Assembly (NCBI GenBank): GCA_910576535.1
Contig: CAJTKK010000001.1
Coordinates: forward strand, 248,001-312,000
Direction: 5' to 3'
DNA length: 64,000 nt
Source: an uncultured Lachnospiraceae bacterium
GTDB lineage: Bacteria; Bacillota; Clostridia; Lachnospirales; Lachnospiraceae
Part shown: piece after piece, positions 25,499 through 33,931 of the stretch
How the letters are laid out: each line of letters opens with the position of its first letter
How positions within the stretch are numbered: the first letter of the stretch is position 1
Made by a program: the position numbers and the translations under genes
The notes under the pieces: generated by a model
Databases searched by the model: none
What the model saw: the letters and a program-made list of their open reading frames with translations, nothing else
Told to the model about the DNA's origin: nothing

Positions 25499-25753
25499 TC
25501 AGGAAAGTTCGATATCTTCCAGCATACTTTCAAAAACTGACGCCACAGCAGCCAGCTCAGTTTCGTCTTCTACAATTTCATACACTGCTTCTTTATCCCC
25601 GGAAGCCGAAACATCCTTCAATATCAGGGCATCTCCATCTCCTTCTTCTTCCTCTGTTACAAGAATGTATGATACCCCTCCCAATTTCGTCTGTTCTAAG
25701 ACATAAAATTCAACCGGAATGCCCTCTTCCGGCTCAAATATTAATTTTTCCAC
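25499..25753 (-). CDS. DUF1292 protein (YrzB-like)
   Basis: An 84-residue acidic protein: FEPEEGIPVEFYVLEQTKLGG, YILVTEEEEGDGDALILKD, ending ESMLEDIEL. This is the DUF1292 pattern always found beside ruvX and ireB in Firmicutes. Its start overlaps the ruvX stop by 1 nt. Function unknown. Confidence 0.85.
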   Translation of the reverse strand: MEKLIFEPEEGIPVEFYVLEQTKLGGVSYILVTEEEEGDGDALILKDVSASGDKEAVYEIVEDETELAAVASVFESMLEDIELS

Positions 25754-26187
25754 TAAACATTCTCCTTACTTTTCCTGCTTTCCAGGTACCCTTGCAAAAT
25801 AAAACATGCGGCTATCTTATCAACATGTGCTTTTCTATGTTCACGCCGGATGCCAGCTTCCATCATCGCTTTGTTTGCCGCAACAGTCGTAAGTCTCTCG
25901 TCCCACAAAAAAACAAGTATGCCTGTCCTGCGTTCCAGTTTATCTTTAAACTCCATAGTCAGCCGGGCGCGTTCCCCTAAGGAGTCATTCATATTTTTCG
26001 GCAGCCCAAGCACAATTTCCTCTACTTCGTATTCTAAAATAAGCGCTTCTATTCTGGCCAATGTTTTCCTAAGTTTATTCTCTTCTTTCCGTTCTATGAT
26101 TTCAATGCCCTGTGCAGTAATGAGAAGCGGATCGCTAATTGCCACCCCTACTGTTTTTGAGCCAAAATCCAAGCCCATAATACGCAT
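25753..26187 (-). CDS. ruvX: RuvX/YqgF Holliday junction resolvase-like protein
   Basis: A 144-residue RNase H-fold protein with MRIMGLDFGSKTVGVAISDP, VEEIVLGLPKNMNDSLG, and WDERLTTVAANKAM followed by VDKIAACFILQGYL. It acts in 16S rRNA 5'-end maturation in E. coli and resembles resolvases. Located 28 bp after ireB. Confidence 0.92.
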   Translation of the reverse strand: MRIMGLDFGSKTVGVAISDPLLITAQGIEIIERKEENKLRKTLARIEALILEYEVEEIVLGLPKNMNDSLGERARLTMEFKDKLERRTGILVFLWDERLTTVAANKAMMEAGIRREHRKAHVDKIAACFILQGYLESRKSKENV

Positions 26188-26215
26188 GGATATTCTCCTT
26201 GTCCATCAGTTGTTT

Positions 26216-26479
26216 TTATTTCCAATGCTTTGCCGCAATATATTTTGTCAAAAGCTCCTCCACCAGTTCATCTCTTTCCACCTTCATAATAAGACTTCTG
26301 GCGCTTTTATGGCTTGTGATATAAGTAGGATCCCCGGACATGATGTATCCTACAATCTGATTTACCGGATTGTATCCTTTCTCTGTCAAAGCTTCATATA
26401 CTGTCGTCAAAACCACCTCAACCCCTGTTTCCGGTTCCGTTTCAACACTGAAAAATTGTGTGTTCTCTAAATTCCGCAT
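26216..26479 (-). CDS. ireB: IreB-family regulatory protein (DUF965)
   Basis: An 87-residue protein with VEVVLTTVYEALTEKGYNPVNQIVGYIMSGDPTYITSH pattern, nearly invariant in the family; the N-terminal Thr region (ENTQFFS) is where Enterococcus IreB is phosphorylated by the IreK kinase. It heads the ireB-ruvX-DUF1292-fur-rnj block. Confidence 0.92.
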   Translation of the reverse strand: MRNLENTQFFSVETEPETGVEVVLTTVYEALTEKGYNPVNQIVGYIMSGDPTYITSHKSARSLIMKVERDELVEELLTKYIAAKHWK

Positions 26480-26581
26480 ATCGTCACGCCCTTATCCCTT
26501 GTTGCTATATCTTTCCCGTCATTCCCCATAATATTTATACTTAAACACATCTTACTCTATTTTGACGAAAATTTCAAGTAA

Positions 26582-27883
26582 CTACTCAAGCAACATCATA
26601 TCATCAGACAAAAAACCGGTGATTTTTCCGGCAAATATCTCATTGGATAAAGATTTTTCCGACAGCTTTGCCACTTTCACATATTGTCTGGTATGCCCCA
26701 CTTGAAAACGCATTCCTTCCACATTTTTTTCTTCCTCAAACAAAACCTCCTGCTCCTGCCCCAGAAAGCTTTTTCTATACTCCATGGAATGCGCCTTTCC
26801 CATGGATATCAGCAAATTGCTTCTTGCCGCCTTAATCTCATCCGCCACCTGGTGATCCATAGACGCGGCACGGGTTCCTTTTCTTTTGGAATATTTAAAT
26901 ATGTGCATTTCATAAAACTTAATCTTTTCTAAAAATGCTTCCGTTTCCGCAAATTCTGCTTCCGTTTCCCCGGGAAAACCGGCAATTACATCCGTTGTCA
27001 CTGCAGGATTTTTAAAATAACTGCGCAGAATTTCTACTTTTTCAGAGTATTCCCCTGTTGTATAGCGCCTATTCATACGCCTTAACGTAGCATCGCATCC
27101 GCTTTGCAGCGAAAGATGGAAATGGGGGCAAAATTTCGGCAGATCCCTCAGCACCCCCACAAATTCTTCTGTAATAATGCCTGGTTCCAAAGAGCCGAGG
27201 CGTATCCTCCTTATCCCATCTATTTCATGGATAGCCTGGATCAAAGATGCAAGCTCTCTTTTTCCCCGGTCCGCTCCATAAGAACTGATATGAATTCCCG
27301 TTAGCACCGCTTCTTTGCATCCACCTTCCGCCAGCCCCCGGATTTCATTTAAAACATCCTCTTCCTTCCGGCTTCTGACCCGCCCTCTGGCATAGGGAAT
27401 AATACAATAGGAACAGAACTGGTTGCATCCGTCCTGGATTTTTATATAAGCCCGGGTATGGCCGGATGTTTTTTTTAAGCACATTTCTTCAAATTCATTT
27501 GTTTCCCCGATATTTATAACCGTTCCCCCGTACTCTTTCCCATCCAGGAACTTTTCCAGTATCTCCACTAAGTCCTTTTTTTTATTATTGCCAATGGCCA
27601 GGTCAACCCCTGACTCTTTCAGCGCTTCCTCCCCTCCAGTCTGTACATAGCACCCCACAGCCACCACTATAGCCTTCGGGTTTTTCTTCTTTGCTTTGTG
27701 CAGCATCTGCCTGCTTTTTCTGTCCGCAATGTTCGTGACTGTACACGTATTTACAATATAAATATCTGCCTCTTCATCAAATGGTACAATTTTATAACCT
27801 TTTTCTTGTAACATTTGTTGCATTACATCCATTTCATAACCGTTCACTTTACAGCCCAGATTATGCAACGCCACATTTTTCAT
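26582..27883 (-). CDS. mtaB: tRNA t6A37 methylthiotransferase MtaB
   Basis: A 433-residue radical-SAM enzyme that adds methylthio to t6A37 of tRNA. The N-terminal UPF0004 domain has LGCKVNGYEMD and NTCTVTNIADRKSRQ; the radical SAM cluster is CNQFCSYC; the HLSLQSGCDATLRRMNRRY and DVIAGFPGETEAEF motifs follow, and the C-terminus is a TRAM domain. The ATG at 27883 with AAAGGGATCC upstream is preferred to 27898. Confidence 0.93.
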   Translation of the reverse strand: MKNVALHNLGCKVNGYEMDVMQQMLQEKGYKIVPFDEEADIYIVNTCTVTNIADRKSRQMLHKAKKKNPKAIVVAVGCYVQTGGEEALKESGVDLAIGNNKKKDLVEILEKFLDGKEYGGTVINIGETNEFEEMCLKKTSGHTRAYIKIQDGCNQFCSYCIIPYARGRVRSRKEEDVLNEIRGLAEGGCKEAVLTGIHISSYGADRGKRELASLIQAIHEIDGIRRIRLGSLEPGIITEEFVGVLRDLPKFCPHFHLSLQSGCDATLRRMNRRYTTGEYSEKVEILRSYFKNPAVTTDVIAGFPGETEAEFAETEAFLEKIKFYEMHIFKYSKRKGTRAASMDHQVADEIKAARSNLLISMGKAHSMEYRKSFLGQEQEVLFEEEKNVEGMRFQVGHTRQYVKVAKLSEKSLSNEIFAGKITGFLSDDMMLLE

Positions 27884-27984
27884 AGGATCCCTTTCCATTT
27901 TTGTTGTGTTTTAGCATTGACTTTTACCCTTTTACCCTTTAATATTGAAGCAGAAGGTATGAAAAATTAAGGAGGTAAAAACCG

Positions 27985-28215
27985 ATGAAAACAGTTCAGA
28001 TTTCTCTAAATTCTATTGATAAGGTAAAATCTTTTGTAAACGATATTACAAAATTCGATTATGATTTCGATCTGGTATCCGGCAGATACGTTATTGATGC
28101 AAAGTCAATTATGGGCATCTTCAGCCTGGATTTATCGAAGCCAATCGACTTAAATATCCACGCAGAAGACAATGCGGAAGAAGTACTTAATACATTAAAA
28201 CCTTATATCATTTAA
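27985..28215 (+). CDS. HPr-like phosphocarrier-fold protein without the active histidine
   Basis: A 76-residue protein with the HPr pattern around the regulatory serine (DAKSIMGIFSLDLSKPI) and the final helix (NAEEVLNTLKPYI). The site of His15 lies in SLNSIDKVKSFVND and has no histidine, so PTS phosphotransfer is not possible. It has a strong AAGGAGG site, is divergent from mtaB and has its own terminator. A regulatory role resembling Crh is a guess. Confidence 0.75.
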   Translation: MKTVQISLNSIDKVKSFVNDITKFDYDFDLVSGRYVIDAKSIMGIFSLDLSKPIDLNIHAEDNAEEVLNTLKPYII

Positions 28216-28246
28216 GGATTGTTTGTACATGAATGTTACGGGAAGG

Positions 28247-28283
28247 TTACAGTCCAGCTTTACGGCTGAACTGTAATTTTTTT
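28247..28283 (+). terminator. Terminator of the HPr-like gene
   Basis: TTACAGTcCAGC pairs with GGCTGaACTGTAA (one mismatch) and is followed by seven T on the plus strand, 32 bp after the stop. Confidence 0.85.
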
Positions 28284-28302
28284 GAAAATATATTTAGGCG
28301 CG

Positions 28303-29484
28303 TTACTGATGCACAATAATGAGTTCATCGTTTTCCAATGCTGTTGCTACCAGTTCTTCTATTTTCTCTTCCAGATTTTTTTCATGACGCTGGATAATAT
28401 TAAGATTCGGTTTCGTCACTGGATGCTTGGCCACAAAAATAGTACAGCAGTCTTCAAAAGGAAGGATAGATGTTTCATAAGTATTAATTTTTTGAGCAAT
28501 ATCCACAATTTCCAGCTTATCAAATCCGATTAACGGCCGGTACACCGGAAGGGTACATACTTCATTGGTTGCCGCCAAACTGTGCATCGTCTGGGAAGCC
28601 ACCTGGCCGATGCTCTCTCCGGTAATAAGCCCCAGACAGTCTGTTTCCTTCGCGATATGCTCTGCAATACGCATCATATAGCGGCGCATAATAACCGTCA
28701 GTTCATCATGAGGGCATTTTTCATAAATATAAAGCTGGATATCTGTAAAATTAATCACATGAAGATAGATTGGTCCGGTATAACGCGACACTAATTTTGC
28801 CAAATCCACCACCTTCTGTTTTGCCCGCTCACTGGTGTAGGGAGGGGCATGGAAATATACCGCATCAATCTTCACTCCCCTCTTAGCTATCATGTAGCCT
28901 GCCACCGGGGAATCAATGCCTCCCGATAAAAGAAGCATGGCCTTTCCGCCGGTTCCTGCCGGCATCCCCCCGGGACCCGGGATCACTTGAGAGTAAATAT
29001 ATATTTTTTCCCGTATTTCTATATTAAGCATAATGTCCGGCTTATGGACATCCACCTTCATTCCGGGATAAGCGTCCAGCAGGATGCTGCCAATTTCGCT
29101 GTTTATCTCCATGGAGTTAAGCGGATAATTTTTTCTTGCCCGTCTGGCATTGACTTTAAAAGTATTATTTCCCTCAGGATAAACTTCACCTATGTATGTT
29201 ACGACAGCCTGTCCTAATTTTTCAAATCCTTCGTCTTCCACATAAACTACCGGGCAGATCCCTGAGATTCCAAAAACAGTTTTCAGATTATCCACTGTTT
29301 CCTCAAAGTCAAAATCTGTCAGCGCCTCTACATAAATCCTTCCCTGTGTCCGGGTTACTTTAAATTCCCCGTCGCATCTCTTTACCGCGTATTTAATCTG
29401 CTGCACCAGGGCATCTTCAAACAAATAGCGGTTTTTTCCTTTTACGCCTATCTCGGCATATTTAATCAAAAAAGCTGTAAACAT
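28303..29484 (-). CDS. thiI: tRNA 4-thiouridine synthase ThiI
   Basis: A 393-residue enzyme with an N-terminal ferredoxin-like/THUMP region (about 1-165) and a PP-loop ATPase with LLSGGIDSPVAG. It adenylates U8 of tRNA for sulfur transfer and can also act in thiazole synthesis. No C-terminal rhodanese domain, the usual Firmicutes form, so sulfur must come from the cysteine desulfurase encoded just upstream. Confidence 0.94.
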   Translation of the reverse strand: MFTAFLIKYAEIGVKGKNRYLFEDALVQQIKYAVKRCDGEFKVTRTQGRIYVEALTDFDFEETVDNLKTVFGISGICPVVYVEDEGFEKLGQAVVTYIGEVYPEGNNTFKVNARRARKNYPLNSMEINSEIGSILLDAYPGMKVDVHKPDIMLNIEIREKIYIYSQVIPGPGGMPAGTGGKAMLLLSGGIDSPVAGYMIAKRGVKIDAVYFHAPPYTSERAKQKVVDLAKLVSRYTGPIYLHVINFTDIQLYIYEKCPHDELTVIMRRYMMRIAEHIAKETDCLGLITGESIGQVASQTMHSLAATNEVCTLPVYRPLIGFDKLEIVDIAQKINTYETSILPFEDCCTIFVAKHPVTKPNLNIIQRHEKNLEEKIEELVATALENDELIIVHQ

Positions 29485-29587
29485 TTTTCTGCCTTTCCGT
29501 CATTTTGCACTAATCAATGTAACATTCCATCCCGGGCAGCGAGTCAAATGCCCGCCTTACGGCCGCCTGGCTCACTGCCCTCAGGAA

Positions 29588-30742
29588 TCAATGCCTCGCG
29601 TATTTACGTAGCATTGGTATTATATCATACATGGCCTGCAAAGTATAATCTATTTCTTCTTCCGCCGTAAACACCGAAAGGCTAAAGCGGATTGTCGATT
29701 CCAATAAATCTTTCTCTACCCCGATTGCCTTTAATGTTGCTGAAGGCTGGGGCTTGCGGGCAGAGCAGGCGCTTCCTGCCGATACATAAATCCCTCTGTC
29801 TTCAAGGGCATGAAGCAACACTTCGCTGCGGACTCCGCGGATGGATACGCTGATAATATGAGGAGCCGATTCCCTCCCTATATGGCCGTTTATCTTTACA
29901 TGATCTATTTTTGTCACACCGTCAATAAACTTCTGTTTCAATGAATACAATCTGTCTACGTCCATATCCAGATCCGCATACATCATCTCCGCAGCCTTTG
30001 CCAGCCCGGCTATGCCTGGCACATTTTCCGTACCGGAACGCAGATTATTCTGCTGCCCGCCCCCGTAAATAATAGGCTTTATCTTTATTTTCCCATTCAC
30101 ATATAAAAAACCTGCCCCTTTCGGCCCGTGTATCTTATGGCCGCTGACTGATAAAAGGTCAATATTCATCTTTTTCGGATATATCCTGAACTTGCCAAAA
30201 CCTTGTACCGCGTCTACATGGAAAATTGTACGGGGGTTCAACTTTTTTATCAACGCCCCGGCCTCTGCTATAGGCTGGAGGGAGCCAATTTCATTATTCG
30301 TATGCATAATGGATACCAATATCGTATCCTTTCCCATCGCTTTCTGCAGATCCTCCAGTTGTATGCAGCCTTTGCCGTCCACCGGCAGATAAGTGACGCG
30401 GAAGCCCTGCTCTTCCAAATACTTCATCGTCTGCATGACGGCCGGATGTTCAATCATCGTTGTAATCAAATGCCTCCCTGCCCTATGGTTGGCAAGAGCG
30501 CACCCAATCAAGGCAATGTTGTCCGCTTCAGTGCCTCCTGATGTAAAAAGAATCTCTTTTTCACTCACTTTTAGCAGTCTTGCTATCGTCTCTTTGGCAT
30601 AACGTGTATAGTTTTCTGCCTGAACTCCCTTTAAATGCAGGCTGGACGGGTTGCCATAATCATTGCACATAATATGTGTCATTAAAGCCGCCACGTCTTC
30701 AAAACACTTTGTAGTAGCTGAATTGTCTAAATATACTTCCAT
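29588..30742 (-). CDS. Cysteine desulfurase (NifS/IscS family)
   Basis: A 384-residue PLP enzyme starting MEVYLDNSATTK. It has the PLP lysine in SVSGHKIHGPKGAG, HVDAVQGFG, and the catalytic cysteine in SAGSACSARKP. It produces persulfide from cysteine. Its position directly before thiI, 103 bp apart, indicates the NifZ-ThiI type of dedicated sulfur donor for 4-thiouridine. Confidence 0.92.
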   Translation of the reverse strand: MEVYLDNSATTKCFEDVAALMTHIMCNDYGNPSSLHLKGVQAENYTRYAKETIARLLKVSEKEILFTSGGTEADNIALIGCALANHRAGRHLITTMIEHPAVMQTMKYLEEQGFRVTYLPVDGKGCIQLEDLQKAMGKDTILVSIMHTNNEIGSLQPIAEAGALIKKLNPRTIFHVDAVQGFGKFRIYPKKMNIDLLSVSGHKIHGPKGAGFLYVNGKIKIKPIIYGGGQQNNLRSGTENVPGIAGLAKAAEMMYADLDMDVDRLYSLKQKFIDGVTKIDHVKINGHIGRESAPHIISVSIRGVRSEVLLHALEDRGIYVSAGSACSARKPQPSATLKAIGVEKDLLESTIRFSLSVFTAEEEIDYTLQAMYDIIPMLRKYARH

Positions 30743-30879
30743 GTTCCGTCTCCTAACATTATTGTGTTTTCATTCATTATTTATATCGCAACGCTCCATG
30801 TACTATAATAATATATGCCTGCTTTGCCGGATGGTAACCCGGCAGCCCGTTCCTCAAACCGTCAAAACTTTTCTCATCT

Positions 30880-31623
30880 TTACTCCAGCCGGTACATAAT
30901 CCATGCTAAAATGGTAAATCCGGCTGTCTCCGTCCTAAGAATACGCTTTCCCATTGTAATGGGACAAAAGCCCGCCGCCTCTGCCGCTTCTATCTCACTT
31001 TCTTCAAAACCGCCTTCCGGGCCGATAAATACCGCTATCGACTGCCCAGGCTTTAAAGATTCTATGATTTTTCTCGTCTTATCCATCCCCTCCGCCATTT
31101 CGTAAGGGATCAGGCGCACATCCATGGCTGATGCATAAGCAACCGCCTCTTTCATCGTCATTACCTTTTGCACCGCGGGAATAATTCTCCTCCGGCTCTG
31201 CTTTGCCGCCGCCTCCGCAATTCCCTGCCAGCGTGCAATTTTACTTTTTTCCTTTTTCTCATCCAGCTTTACTACCGCCCGCCTGGCAGCTACCGGTATA
31301 ATCTCATAAACCCCCAGTTCTACCGCCTTTTGGACAATCAATTCCATCTTATCCCCTTTCGGCAGCCCCTGAAAAAGATATACCCTGGACGGCAGCTCTA
31401 TATCCGTTTCCTTCACAAAACGCACCCCGCAGATAACGCAGCCTTCATCAAAGCCTTCAATGCCGCAGCGGTATTCCCTGTCGTCCATGCCATTACTTAC
31501 CGACAGCTCTTCCCCTATTTTCATCCGCAGAACATTTTTTATATGATTTACGTCGCTCCCGGTTATCCTTACCTCATTCCCTTGTATCTGTGAAGGATCC
31601 ACAAAAAAATTATACATATTCAT
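30880..31623 (-). CDS. rsmE: 16S rRNA m3U1498 methyltransferase RsmE
   Basis: A 247-residue SPOUT methyltransferase: N-terminal PUA-like domain (VRITGSDVNHIKNVLRMKIGE) and SAM knot motifs IAVFIGPEGGFEESEIEAA and MGKRILRTETAGFTIL. Ten bp after prmA, so translationally close. M1 has AAGGAG 6 nt upstream; a second ATG two codons later is also possible. Confidence 0.93.
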   Translation of the reverse strand: MNMYNFFVDPSQIQGNEVRITGSDVNHIKNVLRMKIGEELSVSNGMDDREYRCGIEGFDEGCVICGVRFVKETDIELPSRVYLFQGLPKGDKMELIVQKAVELGVYEIIPVAARRAVVKLDEKKEKSKIARWQGIAEAAAKQSRRRIIPAVQKVMTMKEAVAYASAMDVRLIPYEMAEGMDKTRKIIESLKPGQSIAVFIGPEGGFEESEIEAAEAAGFCPITMGKRILRTETAGFTILAWIMYRLE

Positions 31624-31633
31624 CCCCCACTCC

Positions 31634-32629
31634 TTACGAGGAAATAGCCTTCCGGGCTGTAATGCAGACCCATTCGCCCTGATAAGTAATTTCCACGATT
31701 TCCATCCCGGCTGCTAAAACCGCTTCTTTTACCGTGCTTTCCTTATCGTCAATGATACCGGATGTAATATAAACCCCGCCCGGTTTTAAATTTGCCGTAA
31801 TGACCGGGGTAAGGTTTACCAGCACATCAGCCAGGATATTAGCCACCACAATATCATAACATCCGTAGCCAGCCTTATCTTGTATTTCCTTATCCGTAAT
31901 CAGGTTCCCAATCATCACCTGGAATTTGTCATCCTGGATATGGTTCGCCTTTTTGTTTTCCTCTACTGCCTCTGCCGCGCATGGATCCAGATCCGTGCCT
32001 ACCGCTTCTTTCGCCCCAAACATCAGGGAAAGGATAGACAGTATCCCGCTTCCCGTCCCCACATCCAGAAGCCTGGTATCCTCCGTGATATACTTCCGCA
32101 ACTGACGGATGCACAATTGAGTCGTTTCATGCATCCCTGTGCCGAAGGCTGTCCCGGGGTCGATATGGAGAACCGTCCGCCCCTTATCTTCCTCTTTCAC
32201 TTCCTCCCATGATGGGATAACAAGTATATCATCAATATAAAACTGATGGAAATATTCCTTCCAGTTATTGATCCAGTCAATATCCTCCGTCTCATCCACC
32301 GATACCGTGCCTTCCCCGATATCCATAAACATCTTAAGGTCTTCCAGTTCCTTTTCCACTCTTTTTAGGATCTCCCGAACCGTAACGCTTTCCCCATTGA
32401 TATGCAAGGCCCCGTCTTCCCCTTCTTCTACAAAAAAGCTAAGATATGCAATCCCGTCATCTTCCCCCGTCTCCGGCGGGATATCCACAAACATCTGCTC
32501 TTTTTCCTCTGCAGTCAGGGGTGTTTTGTCCTCTATCTGCGCCCCTTCCAGCCCAATATCATAAAGCGTGCTGATAATGATGTCCTCCGCTTCCGTCAAT
32601 GTTTTAATTTTAAATTTTGTCCATTTCAT
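31634..32629 (-). CDS. prmA: Ribosomal protein L11 methyltransferase PrmA
   Basis: A 331-residue methyltransferase. The N-terminus is the L11-binding domain (MKWTKFKIKTLTEAED); the SAM fold shows HIDPGTAFGTGMHETTQLC, LLDVGTGSGILSI and YDIVVANILADVL. The ATG at 32629 with a GGGG site matches family length; the reading from 32746 adds 39 unrelated residues. Precedes rsmE. Confidence 0.92.
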   Translation of the reverse strand: MKWTKFKIKTLTEAEDIIISTLYDIGLEGAQIEDKTPLTAEEKEQMFVDIPPETGEDDGIAYLSFFVEEGEDGALHINGESVTVREILKRVEKELEDLKMFMDIGEGTVSVDETEDIDWINNWKEYFHQFYIDDILVIPSWEEVKEEDKGRTVLHIDPGTAFGTGMHETTQLCIRQLRKYITEDTRLLDVGTGSGILSILSLMFGAKEAVGTDLDPCAAEAVEENKKANHIQDDKFQVMIGNLITDKEIQDKAGYGCYDIVVANILADVLVNLTPVITANLKPGGVYITSGIIDDKESTVKEAVLAAGMEIVEITYQGEWVCITARKAISS

Positions 32630-32711
32630 TTTTTTACCCCGTTGCTTCCAGTTGTCTGCCCCAATCCAAGTTTTAAAGTTCCTGTTCTTTAACGTTTCCG
32701 GTTTTTTTATT

Positions 32712-33299
32712 CTAAAGCCTTCCTGCCATCTTTCTTGGCTCTTCAAATCCTATCCGCTTCACTAATTTCTTTACATATGTCAGGGAAAAGTAAAGAATCA
32801 GGCTGTCTATCGGCAGCATAATGAGATTTTTCACTGCCCTTAGCGGCAGCAATACAAAAAAGCCTTTCCCATATAACATGGAAATCCAAAGCGTATTTAG
32901 AATACAATTCACAAGAAGTTTCACAAGAAACTCCGCCGCTGCAATTCTTTTTACAGTCACTGGCTTTTTATATAAAATAGAGCCATAAATCATCCCAGCC
33001 AGCATCACGTTAAAAGTAAAACCAAAAAAGAAAGGGCCGGTAGGCTTAAGCATATACTTCAGGATATCCAACGCCCCGCCAAACAGGCAGCCTGTTACCG
33101 GTCCAAACAAACATTCTACAATACGGTTAGGAATCCCCGAAAAGCCGATTTTGATATACGGTCCGGCTTCTATGGAAGCCACCATGCTGAGAGCTATTGC
33201 CAGCGCCGCCATCAGCCCGCATAAGACTACATTTTTTGTAACCAGAAGTTCCCTTAAAGAACTCACAAACACTTCTCGTATTTCGTTTTGTTTTTTCAT
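32712..33299 (-). CDS. folT: Folate-specific ECF transporter S component FolT
   Basis: A 195-residue membrane protein with about five to six helices, starting after an AGGAGG site at 33299. Motifs such as IKIGFSGIPNRIVECLFGPV and GALDILKYML fit the FolT family, which binds folate and pairs with shared EcfA/EcfT modules encoded elsewhere. The assignment is strongly supported by the tetrahydrofolate riboswitch directly upstream. Likely the first gene before prmA (82-bp gap). Confidence 0.93.
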   Translation of the reverse strand: MKKQNEIREVFVSSLRELLVTKNVVLCGLMAALAIALSMVASIEAGPYIKIGFSGIPNRIVECLFGPVTGCLFGGALDILKYMLKPTGPFFFGFTFNVMLAGMIYGSILYKKPVTVKRIAAAEFLVKLLVNCILNTLWISMLYGKGFFVLLPLRAVKNLIMLPIDSLILYFSLTYVKKLVKRIGFEEPRKMAGRL

Positions 33300-33308
33300 G
33301 AAAAATAC

Positions 33309-33345
33309 CTCCTTTATAGCAGTTTTCCTGAACCGCATAAAGGAG
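33309..33345 (-). promoter_or_regulatory. Shine-Dalgarno sequestering hairpin of folT
   Basis: On the minus strand CTCCTTTATGCGGTT pairs with AACTGC and ATAAAGGAG (one bulged base, one G-U), burying the folT ribosome site. It is the probable expression platform of the riboswitch, acting on translation. Confidence 0.8.
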
Positions 33346-33363
33346 ATATAAACGCCCATATGC

Positions 33364-33469
33364 AGCAGCGGGATGCGAACCCTGCACCGCAAACCGGTAT
33401 CCCCGGTTTTTCGTCCGTATGACAACTCCCCGTTCATACGGCACTTAACGCACAGAATTCTACTCTGCT
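33364..33469 (-). promoter_or_regulatory. Tetrahydrofolate (THF) riboswitch
   Basis: The minus-strand leader contains the conserved THF core: AGAGTAG, GCGTTAAGTGCC, GGACGAAA, GGTGCAGGGTTCGCATCCCGC, with the outer P1 stem AGCAG/CTGCT. Such switches bind reduced folates and lower expression of folate uptake genes. Confidence 0.95.
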
Positions 33470-33563
33470 AATGAAAATTATGATTTTATCAACATGTTTG
33501 TTATAGCATAGAAAGATCATTTTGTAAATAGATGCGGTTGCTAAAAGTTCTTCGCCCCGCCTT

Positions 33564-33796
33564 TTAGAATTGGAAGTAAATGAACTGCGCCGCGTCATAT
33601 TCAAGGTCACAATAGCAAAAAATCAAAATAACAAATATTGCCGTGTACAGCGTCAGCCATCTCCATCTGCAAGCATCTTCCAGATTTTTTCATAGATATC
33701 TGTCTTTTTCTTCATAGCATCGGACAACCCCAAAATAATTAAGGCAATTGCCAATACTTCATTGTTTTTTTTACATATCTTGCCATTAACTGTCAT
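33564..33796 (-). pseudogene. Frameshifted C-terminal remnant of an MBOAT acyltransferase
   Basis: One minus-strand frame from 33796 reads NNEVLAIALIILGLSDAM and KTDIYEKIWKML before a stop; the next frame continues WRWLTLYTAIFVILIFCYC and ends AAQFIYFQF, the hallmark ending of MBOAT (AlgI-like) proteins. A single-base change in the middle would join them. The catalytic His region is gone. The rest of the 460-bp gap holds the riboswitch promoter side and the promoter of the DUF3048 gene. Confidence 0.5.
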
Positions 33797-33853
33797 TTAT
33801 TCTGATTTGTAACTTTATTGTCACATACAGCCTGTTTTGGGAAATTTACAGCA

Positions 33854-33883
33854 TGGACATCTGCTATTGACATGTAGTATAAT
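33854..33883 (+). promoter_or_regulatory. Putative promoter of the DUF3048 lipoprotein gene
   Basis: TGGACA, 18-bp spacer and a perfect TATAAT, 49 bp before the chosen ATG. Confidence 0.6.
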
Positions 33884-33931
33884 AATTTGACAAATACAAT
33901 AGAAAATTATGATAAAATGAGGAAACAGCGT

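Noticed and set aside
25447..25980. 177-codon plus-strand frame
   Set aside because: Covers the antisense of DUF1292 and part of ruvX; no start signals.
25850..26470. 206-codon plus-strand frame
   Set aside because: It lies opposite ruvX and ireB, which have clear motifs; no ribosome site and Ser/Phe-rich antisense composition.
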